The notes under the pieces are model-generated. The model made no database searches. It saw only the letters and a list, made by a program, of their open reading frames with translations, and was not told where the DNA came from. From assembly GCF_000420805.1 (NCBI RefSeq), contig NZ_ATVQ01000001.1:1240001-1304000 (forward strand): a stretch of DNA of 64,000 bases. Reading direction: 5' to 3'. This document shows, one piece after another, positions 54,035 to 62,560 of this stretch. This stretch comes from Yaniella halotolerans DSM 15476 (GTDB taxonomy: Bacteria > Actinomycetota > Actinomycetes > Actinomycetales > Micrococcaceae). Position 1 is the first letter of the stretch. Each line of letters begins with the position of its first letter. The translations under genes and the position numbers were made by a program.

Positions 54035-54628
54035 ATGAGCCAAAAAATAGACCTCGACACCACCGCCGTCATCTTCCGGCCCGTTCTGATTCGTGCCGGC
54101 GTGGCCGCACTGTTTGGTATCGCAACCTTCTTCATCCAAACGCCCTCCGACGCAGTCGTGAACTACGGCAGCGCAATCTTCTTCCTGTTTTCAGGATCCG
54201 CGATGTGGGAATACCTCCGTCGCGATCCGGTGCCCGAAGCTATGCGCACGCCGTTGTCACTGATGGCCGCCCTCTGGATGCTTGCCGCCCTCACGCTGGT
54301 GGGCGTCCAACTCGGTGGGGTGTCTCCGACCGTTACCTGGATTGTCATTGCCGCGGCTCTGGGACTCTCCGGTATCGCTGAACTGTGGGCCTTTGCGTGG
54401 CACAAAGTGTTTGGACCGGCACGTGACCACCTGATTGCCGGTATTGCTGGAATCGCGGTGTCCGGAATCTTGGTGTTCGTCCAGAACCTGGATTACCATC
54501 GGATCTTCGGCATCACCGGCACCTATGCTTTGGTTGTCGCTATTTTGGTTGGAATTTCCGGTATCGGGTACTGGCTGGATACCCGAAAAGCTGTGAAAGA
54601 AGAAGGCTACGTCCCGCCCGAGGCCTAG
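54035..54628 (+). CDS. Small multi-pass membrane protein (DUF308/HdeD-like)
   Basis: I used the ATG at 54035 behind ATAGGAACCGAC; an ATG at 54014 (ATGA overlap with the MATE stop) is equally in frame. About 197 residues with six hydrophobic segments in short hairpins, starting RPVLIRAGVAALFGIATFFIQTP, and a charged C-terminus (DTRKAVKEEGYVPPEA). The size and hairpin pattern are like DUF308 proteins. The role is unknown. Its stop overlaps the remnants of the pseudogene on the other strand. Confidence 0.6.
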   Translation: MSQKIDLDTTAVIFRPVLIRAGVAALFGIATFFIQTPSDAVVNYGSAIFFLFSGSAMWEYLRRDPVPEAMRTPLSLMAALWMLAALTLVGVQLGGVSPTVTWIVIAAALGLSGIAELWAFAWHKVFGPARDHLIAGIAGIAVSGILVFVQNLDYHRIFGITGTYALVVAILVGISGIGYWLDTRKAVKEEGYVPPEA

Positions 54629-55310
54629 GCTGCCAGCGGGTGTTCGTCAGCCGTAATTTCTTTTACCACCCGGCGTGCTGCCGCACCACAGAACGCAAGC
54701 TGACGGACGAGGTTCTCCAGCCCCGGTTGGAACCCAGTGGCAGCAATCACGGCATCTACTTTCAAGGACGTACCGTCCACCAGCTGGACGTTCTCCTCCG
54801 TGAAACTCTCGACCGCTGTGAGGCCGCGGATGAATATTCGCCGCAAGAACCGCATTTGAGCATCGCCGATGCGGTCGGGGAGCTTCAGTATCAGCTTCAG
54901 ACCAGGCAATACCCCGAGAATACGCGGTATGAGGTTCGGTGGGGTTCGTACCGCCATGCGGACACTGCGTGCGGCCACCGCGAGCTCACTGGCAATCTCT
55001 ACGCCCGTCGTCCCCGCTCCGACCACACATCACCGTCGCGGTCGACGCGCTTGACGGCGAAGTCGGTGCGCACCCGGATGTGGTGGTGGGAGGCGAATTC
55101 TTCGAGATGCTGTACGAGTTCATCGGCGGTTGGAAATGTGCCAATGCTGCGCGGAAATCGGGCCCCCGGCATGGCCGAGGCACGACGTCCAGCAGTGAGG
55201 GCTAAAGCGTCCGGGCGCTTGCGCCACGATGCTGCCAGTGCTGACTCCCTTTCGTCACGCATGACGACCTCCGCACCTGGAGCAAAACATTTGGCAGCAA
55301 TGTCGCTACC
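54625..55310 (-). pseudogene. Flavin-containing monooxygenase (CzcO-like) pseudogene
   Basis: Two minus-strand pieces of one enzyme are in different frames. The first (about 55310-54999) reads RDERESALAASWRKRPDALAL then PGARFPRSIGTFPTADELV, matching the N-terminal FAD module after its GxGxxG. The second (from about 55026) begins VGAGTTGVEIASELA, the second (NADPH) Rossmann motif, and continues to TGFQPGLENLV. About 80 residues that should join them are missing, and the break falls at DRDGDVW/VVGAG. The 5' end is also absent or scrambled. It has an internal deletion, a frameshift and a truncation. Confidence 0.75.
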
Positions 55311-55483
55311 TCAGTTTTACGTCGGCATATATGGGAGCAACAAGGGACAACCACGAGTTTTCTGCGCAGAATTTCGCTCACAGCCGTCAGTTCTGTCCAG
55401 AGTTCTACGTGGTGTAAAACAACGACTAGACTGGGCCCGATCAAGACTTTCCTAAGGAGCGACTCCGGTACCCGGAATACACC

Positions 55484-55885
55484 ATGGCAGATTCACCTAA
55501 AAAACCACGCGGCGGATTCCAAGGCGGCGTAAAGGTTCCGCTGGTCTTTTCCTCCGTCGTTGGCATCATCGCCTTCGTGGTGGCCACCGTTGTGGGCACC
55601 GGTGGCCTCAATAATCCTGAGCACCCGTTGCGCCTCGATATCGGACTCATCGCTTTCGGAGTCGGCTTTGCCGCTACCCTCGTCGTCGTGGCCCTATTGC
55701 AGCTCACCGGTCGCGAAAACCCCGACCATATATCTGAGGGATCGGGCATGAACCGCTCCTCCGAGGAGCTGCACCGCGCCGCCGTCGCTCGTGCACGTGA
55801 ACGCATGCGCCGCGAACGTGCCGAAGCCGAACAGGCCGAACAAGCCACCGGCAACGAATCCGCTACCGAAACCGACGACCGCTAA
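55484..55885 (+). CDS. Small membrane protein of unknown function
   Basis: 133 residues. A basic N-terminus (SPKKPRGGFQGGVK), two helices (about 19-39 and 49-70), then a charged cytosolic tail rich in Arg/Glu/Ala (RERMRRERAEAEQAEQA). It resembles small actinobacterial hypothetical membrane proteins. GGAATACACC precedes the ATG. The TAGACT around 55427 may be its -10 element. The next gene starts 28 bp later. Confidence 0.6.
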   Translation: MADSPKKPRGGFQGGVKVPLVFSSVVGIIAFVVATVVGTGGLNNPEHPLRLDIGLIAFGVGFAATLVVVALLQLTGRENPDHISEGSGMNRSSEELHRAAVARARERMRRERAEAEQAEQATGNESATETDDR

Positions 55886-55913
55886 AACGAACCTGCAACG
55901 GAGAGGGAGCGTC

Positions 55914-56999
55914 ATGGATCAGGTACCGCATACTCCCGCCATCGTGGTGGACGAACCGATAGTGGACGCCAATATTGCGGCCATGGCCACCTTTGCAGCC
56001 GACCACAACCTGGCCCTTCGCCCACACGCCAAGACACATAAAATTGCGGCTATTGGCCATAAACAACTCGCTGCTGGATCTCAGGGATTAGCCGTCGCGA
56101 CCGTGGGCGAAGCGCTTTACTTTTTCGAACACGGCATCACTGACCTGTTCCTGTCATATCCACTCTGGGCTACCGCTAACGATGCCGAATCGCTGAGTCG
56201 ATTGGCGACCGAGGCAGTGCTTGCCGTGGGCACTGATTCTGTGGCAGCCGTGCACCAGCTGGCCGATGTGACCAGACAACATCCCGGTGTTGAACTCATG
56301 ATCGAACTGAACTCGGGGCACAACCGATCGGGTGTCTTGCCGGAACACGTCGTTCCCATCGCCGAAGCCATTCGCGATCGCAACATGGTGCTGCGCGGTC
56401 TGTTCACGTTCCCCGGTCACAGTTATGCACCGGGGGAGCAGACCACAGCGGCCGCAGATGAGGCCAGGACGTTGAAAACTGCGGAGCGGTATTTGCATGA
56501 GGCCGGGTTCGATGTGCCCGTGCTATCCGGAGGGTCGTCACCGACTGCCAAGGCGACCGCTGCGGATGGTGCCGGTGAAATTCGTCCGGGAGTCTATGTT
56601 TTCGGTGATGCACAGCAGTATGAGTTGGGCCGTATCGATGTCGAAGACATTGCGCTCACCGTGGTGACCACCGTCGTCTCTCGACACGAGGCGCAGGACG
56701 GTGTTCCAGCACGCATTATTGTCGACGCCGGTTCAAAGATCTTGGCGGCCGACCGTGCCCCGTGGGCGACAGGCCATGGCCGAGTGCTAGGCCATCCTGA
56801 CGCCCGGATCACTGCGCTGTCCGAACACCACGGGACCATCAGCTGGGATAGTGATGAACTCCCCGATATCGGTACCCGGTTGCAGCTCATTCCTAATCAC
56901 GTGTGCGTGGCAGTGAATCTCGTCGATGAAGTGTATGTGACGAACGGCGAGCGCATCACGAAGACGTGGCAGGTCGGTGCCCGCGGGCTGAATACCTAG
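55914..56999 (+). CDS. PLP-dependent D-threonine aldolase/D-serine dehydratase-like enzyme (DSD1 family)
   Basis: I chose the ATG at 55914, behind GGAGAGGGAGCG; a longer reading would overlap the previous gene. 361 residues. The alanine-racemase-type barrel carries the PLP lysine in LRPHAKTHKIAAIG, and phosphate contacts in VLSGGSSPTAKA. A C-terminal metal site N-H-V-C (His and Cys) is typical of metal-activated D-serine dehydratase and D-threonine aldolase. The protein should act on a D-hydroxyamino acid; which one is unknown. It overlaps the convergent MFS gene by 44 bp. Confidence 0.83.
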   Translation: MDQVPHTPAIVVDEPIVDANIAAMATFAADHNLALRPHAKTHKIAAIGHKQLAAGSQGLAVATVGEALYFFEHGITDLFLSYPLWATANDAESLSRLATEAVLAVGTDSVAAVHQLADVTRQHPGVELMIELNSGHNRSGVLPEHVVPIAEAIRDRNMVLRGLFTFPGHSYAPGEQTTAAADEARTLKTAERYLHEAGFDVPVLSGGSSPTAKATAADGAGEIRPGVYVFGDAQQYELGRIDVEDIALTVVTTVVSRHEAQDGVPARIIVDAGSKILAADRAPWATGHGRVLGHPDARITALSEHHGTISWDSDELPDIGTRLQLIPNHVCVAVNLVDEVYVTNGERITKTWQVGARGLNT

Positions 57000-58170
57000 C
57001 GTGTCGGCCGTGGGCGAGCCAGTAGACGATTACACCGGCCAGCACAACGCCTGTTCCAACAAAGTACAAGCCGGGATAGCCTGCCAGCGGGACCATAAAG
57101 CCCAACGCCACGGGGCCAATAGCGATTCCGGTATCCAGGGCCAAATAGTGCGTCGACGTCGCAATCGGAATGCGGTTGGGACTCGTGCGGTTGATACCAA
57201 CCGCCTGCAAACCTGGCACCGCAACACCCTGACCGATGCCGCCGAAGACTGCTGCGAGCACAATGAGCCACAGACTGTCCGCCAATCCGATGGTCAGCAG
57301 CGCTAGCGCCAGCGAGATAAGTCCGGCGGGGACCACCGCGTTCTCACCGTAGCGGTCTTGCACGCGACCGGCAAACAGCCGAACTCCCAGCATCGCCAGG
57401 GCAAAAACCATGAAAAAGATTGAGGCGGCCTCGGCCTGGCCGCGCGCGACGAGATAGGGCGATAAGAACGTCATGATCAGCGAATAGCCGATGGCACTAA
57501 TAAACGCGACGACGGCGACGGGAAGCGCCCTGGCATCGAGGAGATCTGACCCCCGGATCCGCCACCGCTCAGCGTATTCTTCAGCCGTGGGAGCGTGCTC
57601 CTGGATGCGCATCGGCAGCACGGCAAGCAACGAGATGGCCGCACAGATTGCGGTGAAAGTAAACACCCACTGATCAGATGCGACCTGGGCAATGCGCACG
57701 GCGGCAAAAGGTCCGATGGCTGTACCGAGGGTTGCTGCAAGCGAGAAAAATCCCAGGCCCTCGCTGCGGCGACTCGTAGGAATGATGTCCAGGATCGCTG
57801 ATGTGACCGCCGTCGAAATGACACCAAATGCAGTGCCCTGTACTAATCGTATGACAATCAACAGACCAAAGTGGTTTGCGAACGGATAGAGCACCGAGCA
57901 CAACACGAACACCGTCAGCGCAAGCACGAGGGTGCGTTTTCGGCCGATGAAGTCCAGATACTTTCCGATCACCAGACGCACGAGGCCGGCACCGACGACG
58001 AACGAGCTTGCCGCGAATCCGGCAGCCGTATCGTTGGCGCTAAATCGGTCGGCAGCATACAGGGCCATAAACGTCATCAACGCGATGAACACGATGTAAG
58101 CCCCGATGAGGATGACGAAGCCGAGGAGGTAATCGCGTGTGAAGAGACGCTGCTGGGATAACGCGGTCAT
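56956..58170 (-). CDS. MFS transporter
   Basis: 404 residues from the ATG at 58170 and 12 helices. The MFS loop motif between helices 2 and 3 reads GKYLDFIGRKRTLV, and RLVQGTAFGVISTAVTSAILD is the helix 4 region. It fits small drug or sugar-type facilitators of the YfcJ/AraJ-like class; the substrate cannot be deduced. Ribosome-binding site weak. Divergent from the zinc dehydrogenase gene. Confidence 0.85.
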   Translation of the reverse strand: MTALSQQRLFTRDYLLGFVILIGAYIVFIALMTFMALYAADRFSANDTAAGFAASSFVVGAGLVRLVIGKYLDFIGRKRTLVLALTVFVLCSVLYPFANHFGLLIVIRLVQGTAFGVISTAVTSAILDIIPTSRRSEGLGFFSLAATLGTAIGPFAAVRIAQVASDQWVFTFTAICAAISLLAVLPMRIQEHAPTAEEYAERWRIRGSDLLDARALPVAVVAFISAIGYSLIMTFLSPYLVARGQAEAASIFFMVFALAMLGVRLFAGRVQDRYGENAVVPAGLISLALALLTIGLADSLWLIVLAAVFGGIGQGVAVPGLQAVGINRTSPNRIPIATSTHYLALDTGIAIGPVALGFMVPLAGYPGLYFVGTGVVLAGVIVYWLAHGRHARYSARGHRPATSS

Positions 58171-58395
58171 GCACAACCAAACATTGAACGTTGAGAGATA
58201 GAACTATTGAACCAGCCTACGGAATATTGTGCGGGAATCCACGTTTCGGCGCTGGATATTTTTTTCAAATGTCCTGACGAGCCGCCATAGACAGGCTGCA
58301 TCGCTGGTGCCTAGACTCGTCCACATAGCCAAGACAGGCCACGCGTCACCAGCGAATTCCACGGAGTTCGACCCCAAAGAGATCAAGGGTGAAGC
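58171..58395. other. Divergent promoter region, MFS transporter and zinc dehydrogenase
   Basis: 225 bp. AT-rich near the middle (GGATATTTTTTTCAAATG). AAGGGTGAAGC gives the dehydrogenase a ribosome-binding site. I find no promoter pair with both good hexamers and spacing, and no clear repeat. Confidence 0.35.
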
Positions 58396-59571
58396 ATGCG
58401 AGCAGTAACCTGGCAAGGACGACGGGACATCCGCGTTGCAGATGTCCCAGACCCAATAATCCACTATCCAACCGATGCGATCATTCGCGTCACGTCGACC
58501 GCGATTTGTGGCTCGGATTTGCACCTGTATGAAGTGCTGACCCCGTATATGACCGCCGGCGATATTATCGGCCACGAACCGATCGGCATTGTCGAAGAGA
58601 CGGGATCGGCAGTTACCAACTTACAACCGGGCGACCGCGTGGTCATACCGTTCAACGTTTCGTGCGGCACCTGCCACTACTGCCGCCGAGGACTGCAATC
58701 CCAGTGCGAAACCACACAGGTCACCGAATATGGCACCGGCGCCACGCTCTTTGGGTATTCAAAACTCTACGGCCAGCTGCCGGGCGGTCAGGCCGAATAC
58801 TTGCGTGTACCCCACGCGGACTACGGCCCCATCAAAGTCGGCACGGAGCTCTGCGATGAGCACTACCTTTTCCTCTCCGACATTTTGCCCACCGCCTGGC
58901 AAGCGGTGCAATACGCACATATGCCCGACGATAGCGTGCTGGCCGTGCTGGGGCTTGGACCCGTCGGCCAGTTCGCAGCCCGGATTGGTGTGCAGCTCGG
59001 CTACGACGTCGTTGCATTGGAACCCGTGCCGGAACGGCGCGATATGGCAGCACGCCACGGCGTTACCGTTGCTGCCGAACACGACGAAGCCTTGGAATTG
59101 GTCAACGAACGTACGCGTGGCCGTGGAGCCGATGGAGTGGTTGACGCAGTGGGGATGGAAGCTCACGGAAATCACGTTGCCGCGGCGCTACAGAAGGCCA
59201 CCGCTCACCTGCCTGATGCACTCGGACAGAAAGCCTTGGAAAACGTCGGAATCGATCGGACCGCAGCGTTGAACTCGGCGCTCGATCTTGCTGGACGAGG
59301 CGGTACCGTTTCGCTCAGCGGTGTGTACGGCGGCACCGCGACACCGATTCCAATGTTAACAATTTTCGATAAACAGCTGACGATCACCGCGGGGCAGTGC
59401 AATGTCCGTCATTGGGATCAAGAACTTATCCCGTACGTCGAAGATACCGCGGATCCACTCGGAGTAACCGACCTGGTCACTCACCGGTTACCGCTGGAAC
59501 AGGCCCCAGAAGCGTATCGGATGTTCCAGCAAAAAGAGGACAACTGCATCAAGGTTGTGCTGCAACCGTAA
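58396..59571 (+). CDS. Zinc-dependent alcohol dehydrogenase, formaldehyde-dehydrogenase-like
   Basis: 391 residues. Catalytic zinc ligands: ICGSDLHLYE, GHEPIGIVEE. Structural zinc: CGTCHYCRRGLQSQCE (four cysteines). The Rossmann motif is VLGLGPVGQFAARIGVQLG. The long insertion after the structural-zinc loop and the overall size fit glutathione-independent formaldehyde dehydrogenase/threonine-dehydrogenase-like enzymes. It probably oxidises an alcohol or aldehyde with NAD. A catalase gene follows 19 bp later, suggesting a detoxification unit. Confidence 0.87.
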   Translation: MRAVTWQGRRDIRVADVPDPIIHYPTDAIIRVTSTAICGSDLHLYEVLTPYMTAGDIIGHEPIGIVEETGSAVTNLQPGDRVVIPFNVSCGTCHYCRRGLQSQCETTQVTEYGTGATLFGYSKLYGQLPGGQAEYLRVPHADYGPIKVGTELCDEHYLFLSDILPTAWQAVQYAHMPDDSVLAVLGLGPVGQFAARIGVQLGYDVVALEPVPERRDMAARHGVTVAAEHDEALELVNERTRGRGADGVVDAVGMEAHGNHVAAALQKATAHLPDALGQKALENVGIDRTAALNSALDLAGRGGTVSLSGVYGGTATPIPMLTIFDKQLTITAGQCNVRHWDQELIPYVEDTADPLGVTDLVTHRLPLEQAPEAYRMFQQKEDNCIKVVLQP

Positions 59572-59590
59572 CGAACGTCGCTGAAGGCAC

Positions 59591-61852
59591 GTGAAGAACA
59601 TGGCCGACATCAATACTCCAGGAAAGCCAAGTTCGGTCGATCCAGATCTACAGGATCCCGAAGAACAGCAACAACCACCACACCAGGGGACAACCCCGGC
59701 CAAAGCTGACCAGAGTGCTCCTGCAGCGCGATCCGCGACCGGCCAGCAAGTCGGTGACCAAACGGATGCCAATCCACGGGCGCAGGCAGATACCTACCTG
59801 ACGACTTCACAGGGTGCACGGGTCCGGGACACCCACCATTCGCTCAAAGCCGGGGAACGCGGTCCAACCCTGTTGCAGGATCACCACCTGCGCGAGAAAA
59901 TCACGCACTTTGACCATGAACGGATTCCCGAGCGCGTTGTGCATGCCCGTGGGGCCGCCGCACACGGCATTTTCGAATCCTATGGAGTCGCCGGAAAGAT
60001 TACTCGAGCACGTTTTTTGACCGAACAGCAGACCACCCCGGTGTTCACCCGGTTCTCCACTGTTGTCGGTTCGCGGGGTTCAGCCGATGCCGTGCGAGAT
60101 ACTCGCGGTTTTGCCACGAAGTTCTACACCGATGAAGGTACCTTCGATTTGGTCGGGAACAACATTCCGGTGTTTTTCATCCAGGACGGGATAAAATTTC
60201 CCGACATCGTACACGCGGCCAAACCCCACCCGGACCGGGAGATACCGCAGGCACAATCGGCACACGACACCTTCTGGGATTTCGTTTCGCTACACACCGA
60301 GGGGCAAGCCCACGCGATGTGGCAGATGTCCGACCGTGGTATACCCAGGTCCTTTCGTATGATGGAGGGGTTCGGTGTCAATACGTTCCGCCTCATCAAT
60401 GCTGACGACGAAACGGTTCTGGTGAAGTTTCATTGGAAACCGCGTCTCGGTGTGCATTCGCTGACCTGGGAGGAAGCACAAATGGTCAACGGGGTTGATC
60501 CGGATTTCCATCGTCGTGATCTCGCCGACGCCATCGAATCGGGCGCTTATCCGCAGTGGGAACTCGGGGTACAGGTTTTTCCGGACACCGAGGACGAGAT
60601 GTTCGAAGGCATTGACCTGCTGGACCCCACCAAGTTTGTCCCGGAGGAGTTGGCCGAAGTCCAGCCACTTGGATTGCTGACCCTGAACGAGAATCCGAGC
60701 AACTATTTCGCTGAAACTGAGCAGGTCGCCTTTCACCCAGGGCACCTGGTACCAGGCATTGATGTCACCAATGATCCGCTGCTGCAGGCCAGAATGTTTT
60801 CCTACGTCGACACACAGCTGACACGTTTGGGCGGCCCGAATTTCGCCCAGATACCGATCAACAGACCACATACCGAAACCGATGACATGCTGCGCGACGG
60901 CTTCCACCAGCACGCCGTTCACGAGGGTGTAGCCCCGTATAAACCGAACTCCTTGGACTGCGGATGCCCATTCTTCGCCGGTGCTGATCGACCGGGCAGC
61001 GAGGAACAGAAGCAAGCGCTCATTGATATCCCGCAGAAGCTGGCAGCCGCCAATATGGTGCGTAGACATTCGCAGTCCTTTGACGATCACTTCTCGCAAG
61101 CAACCATGTTCTACCGCAGCCTCACCCCGGTCGAACAGGAACACACCGCGCAGGGCTACGCATTCGAACTGGGCAAGTGCTATGAAACCACGGTCAGGCA
61201 ACGCCAAGTAAATCAGCTGGCGAATATTGACCGCGATTTGGCGACCAAGGTCGGCGACCTACTGGGGTTAGACGTGCCGACCGAGGACGAAACAGACATC
61301 ACGCCGTCCAATAACGGTCTCACCAGCCCGGCGGTCTCTCAGGTTGGTAATACCTGGCCGCTAGACGGCAGACTGATCGGGATCGCCATCGGGGACAACG
61401 CTTCGGCGGATGCCGAACACATCAACCAACTTCGCATGATCATTGCCGAACACAGTATGGTGCCGGTGATCATTGCACCCACCGCAGCACCACTGTCGGA
61501 TGGCACTGCGGTGCAGCGAACCTATTTGACCGGTCGATCGGTGGAGTACGACGCCGTCATATTTGTTTCCGAGCCGGCGGCCACACCGCAAAAGGACGCC
61601 ACCGAAGCCGGACTCGACAGCAAAGTTGGTGACCCAGTAGGACGAGGCACGGTTGACCCACCACTGGTGCTTTTAGCAGCCGAAACCTACCGGCATGCTA
61701 AGTCGCTGCTGTTCACCGCAAACAGTCCGGTCCTGACGGCCGCCGGCATTGATGAGCAAGCACCCGGTGTGTTTATCGGTGAGCCGGCACACCTGATGAC
61801 GGAACTCTTTGAGGCCGTGAAAAAACATCGCGTTTGGGAACGGTTTGCCTAA
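59591..61852 (+). CDS. katE: Large-subunit catalase (clade 2, KatE type)
   Basis: 753 residues from GTG 59591 (ATG at 59600 is also possible). Catalytic His in VVHARGAAAHGIFESYG, Asn in FDLVGNNIPVFFIQDGIKFPD (part), and the haem-ligand Tyr in ARMFSYVDTQLTRLG are present. The extra C-terminal flavodoxin-like domain (about 585-750; GRLIGIAIGDNASADAEHI) marks the large-subunit clade, as in HPII. It destroys hydrogen peroxide in the cytosol. A Cu/Zn-SOD lipoprotein gene is just downstream, so superoxide and peroxide are handled by one cluster. Confidence 0.93.
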   Translation: MKNMADINTPGKPSSVDPDLQDPEEQQQPPHQGTTPAKADQSAPAARSATGQQVGDQTDANPRAQADTYLTTSQGARVRDTHHSLKAGERGPTLLQDHHLREKITHFDHERIPERVVHARGAAAHGIFESYGVAGKITRARFLTEQQTTPVFTRFSTVVGSRGSADAVRDTRGFATKFYTDEGTFDLVGNNIPVFFIQDGIKFPDIVHAAKPHPDREIPQAQSAHDTFWDFVSLHTEGQAHAMWQMSDRGIPRSFRMMEGFGVNTFRLINADDETVLVKFHWKPRLGVHSLTWEEAQMVNGVDPDFHRRDLADAIESGAYPQWELGVQVFPDTEDEMFEGIDLLDPTKFVPEELAEVQPLGLLTLNENPSNYFAETEQVAFHPGHLVPGIDVTNDPLLQARMFSYVDTQLTRLGGPNFAQIPINRPHTETDDMLRDGFHQHAVHEGVAPYKPNSLDCGCPFFAGADRPGSEEQKQALIDIPQKLAAANMVRRHSQSFDDHFSQATMFYRSLTPVEQEHTAQGYAFELGKCYETTVRQRQVNQLANIDRDLATKVGDLLGLDVPTEDETDITPSNNGLTSPAVSQVGNTWPLDGRLIGIAIGDNASADAEHINQLRMIIAEHSMVPVIIAPTAAPLSDGTAVQRTYLTGRSVEYDAVIFVSEPAATPQKDATEAGLDSKVGDPVGRGTVDPPLVLLAAETYRHAKSLLFTANSPVLTAAGIDEQAPGVFIGEPAHLMTELFEAVKKHRVWERFA

Positions 61853-61889
61853 CGACAAGCACCTGACGCAGCGCAGAAAGGAGTCTTCC

Positions 61890-62546
61890 ATGAAAAATAC
61901 ATCACGCACTTCTCGTTTCGGTCTCGCCTCCACGGTGACACTGCTGGCCGCATTTGCCCTAGCAGGCTGCGGCGAAGAGGATCCGGGTGAGGGGGTCGAA
62001 GGCGATACCGGGACTGAGCAGACGTCGCCCTCGGATGCCGACCAGTCGGCGGCCGCTACGGCTGAACTACAGAATCCCCAGGGTGATGACCTTGGGCAGG
62101 TTGAATTCTACGAAACAGATGACGGCACGGAGGTCGTCGTCGATGTTCAAAACCTCGATGAAGGGTTCTACGGATTGCATCTTCATGAAAACGGCGAATG
62201 CGAAACCGATAGCCAAACACCAGATGATCCAGCGGAAACTGGCGATTTCTTATCGGCCGGCGGTCATATTGCGGGAGAGGCTGACGCCGATCATCCAGAC
62301 CACGCTGGCGATCTACCGGCGCTACTGGTCAATGAAGACAACACCGCACAAATGTCGGTTGTGACAAACCGTCTCGAGGTTTCGGAACTTGTGGGCCAGG
62401 ATGGTGCCGCGGTCATGATCCACTCCGACGCCGATAACTACGCCAACGTGCCCGACCGGTATCTTGACGGCGAGAATCCAGACGATGACACATTATCAAC
62501 GGGCGATGCAGGCGATCGGATCGGTTGCGGCGTCATCGAAGGCTGA
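61890..62546 (+). CDS. sodC: Cu/Zn superoxide dismutase-family lipoprotein
   Basis: I chose the ATG at 61890, behind AGAAAGGAGTCTTCC. 218 residues with a lipobox (FALAGC, Cys27). The SOD signatures are altered but readable: GLHLHENGECE (copper His pair), FLSAGGHI (bridging His), DHPDHAGDLPALLV (zinc site), AAVMIHSDADNY (copper His) and GDAGDRIGCGVIEG (the guiding Arg and disulfide Cys). Being lipid-anchored, it protects the cell surface from external superoxide. The acidic linker after the lipobox is probably a tether. Confidence 0.86.
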   Translation: MKNTSRTSRFGLASTVTLLAAFALAGCGEEDPGEGVEGDTGTEQTSPSDADQSAAATAELQNPQGDDLGQVEFYETDDGTEVVVDVQNLDEGFYGLHLHENGECETDSQTPDDPAETGDFLSAGGHIAGEADADHPDHAGDLPALLVNEDNTAQMSVVTNRLEVSELVGQDGAAVMIHSDADNYANVPDRYLDGENPDDDTLSTGDAGDRIGCGVIEG

Positions 62547-62560
62547 TAAAGGAGGCCGCA

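Noticed and set aside
60290-61207. 305-codon antisense ORF within the catalase gene
   Set aside because: The catalase frame has all family motifs; the antisense product has none.
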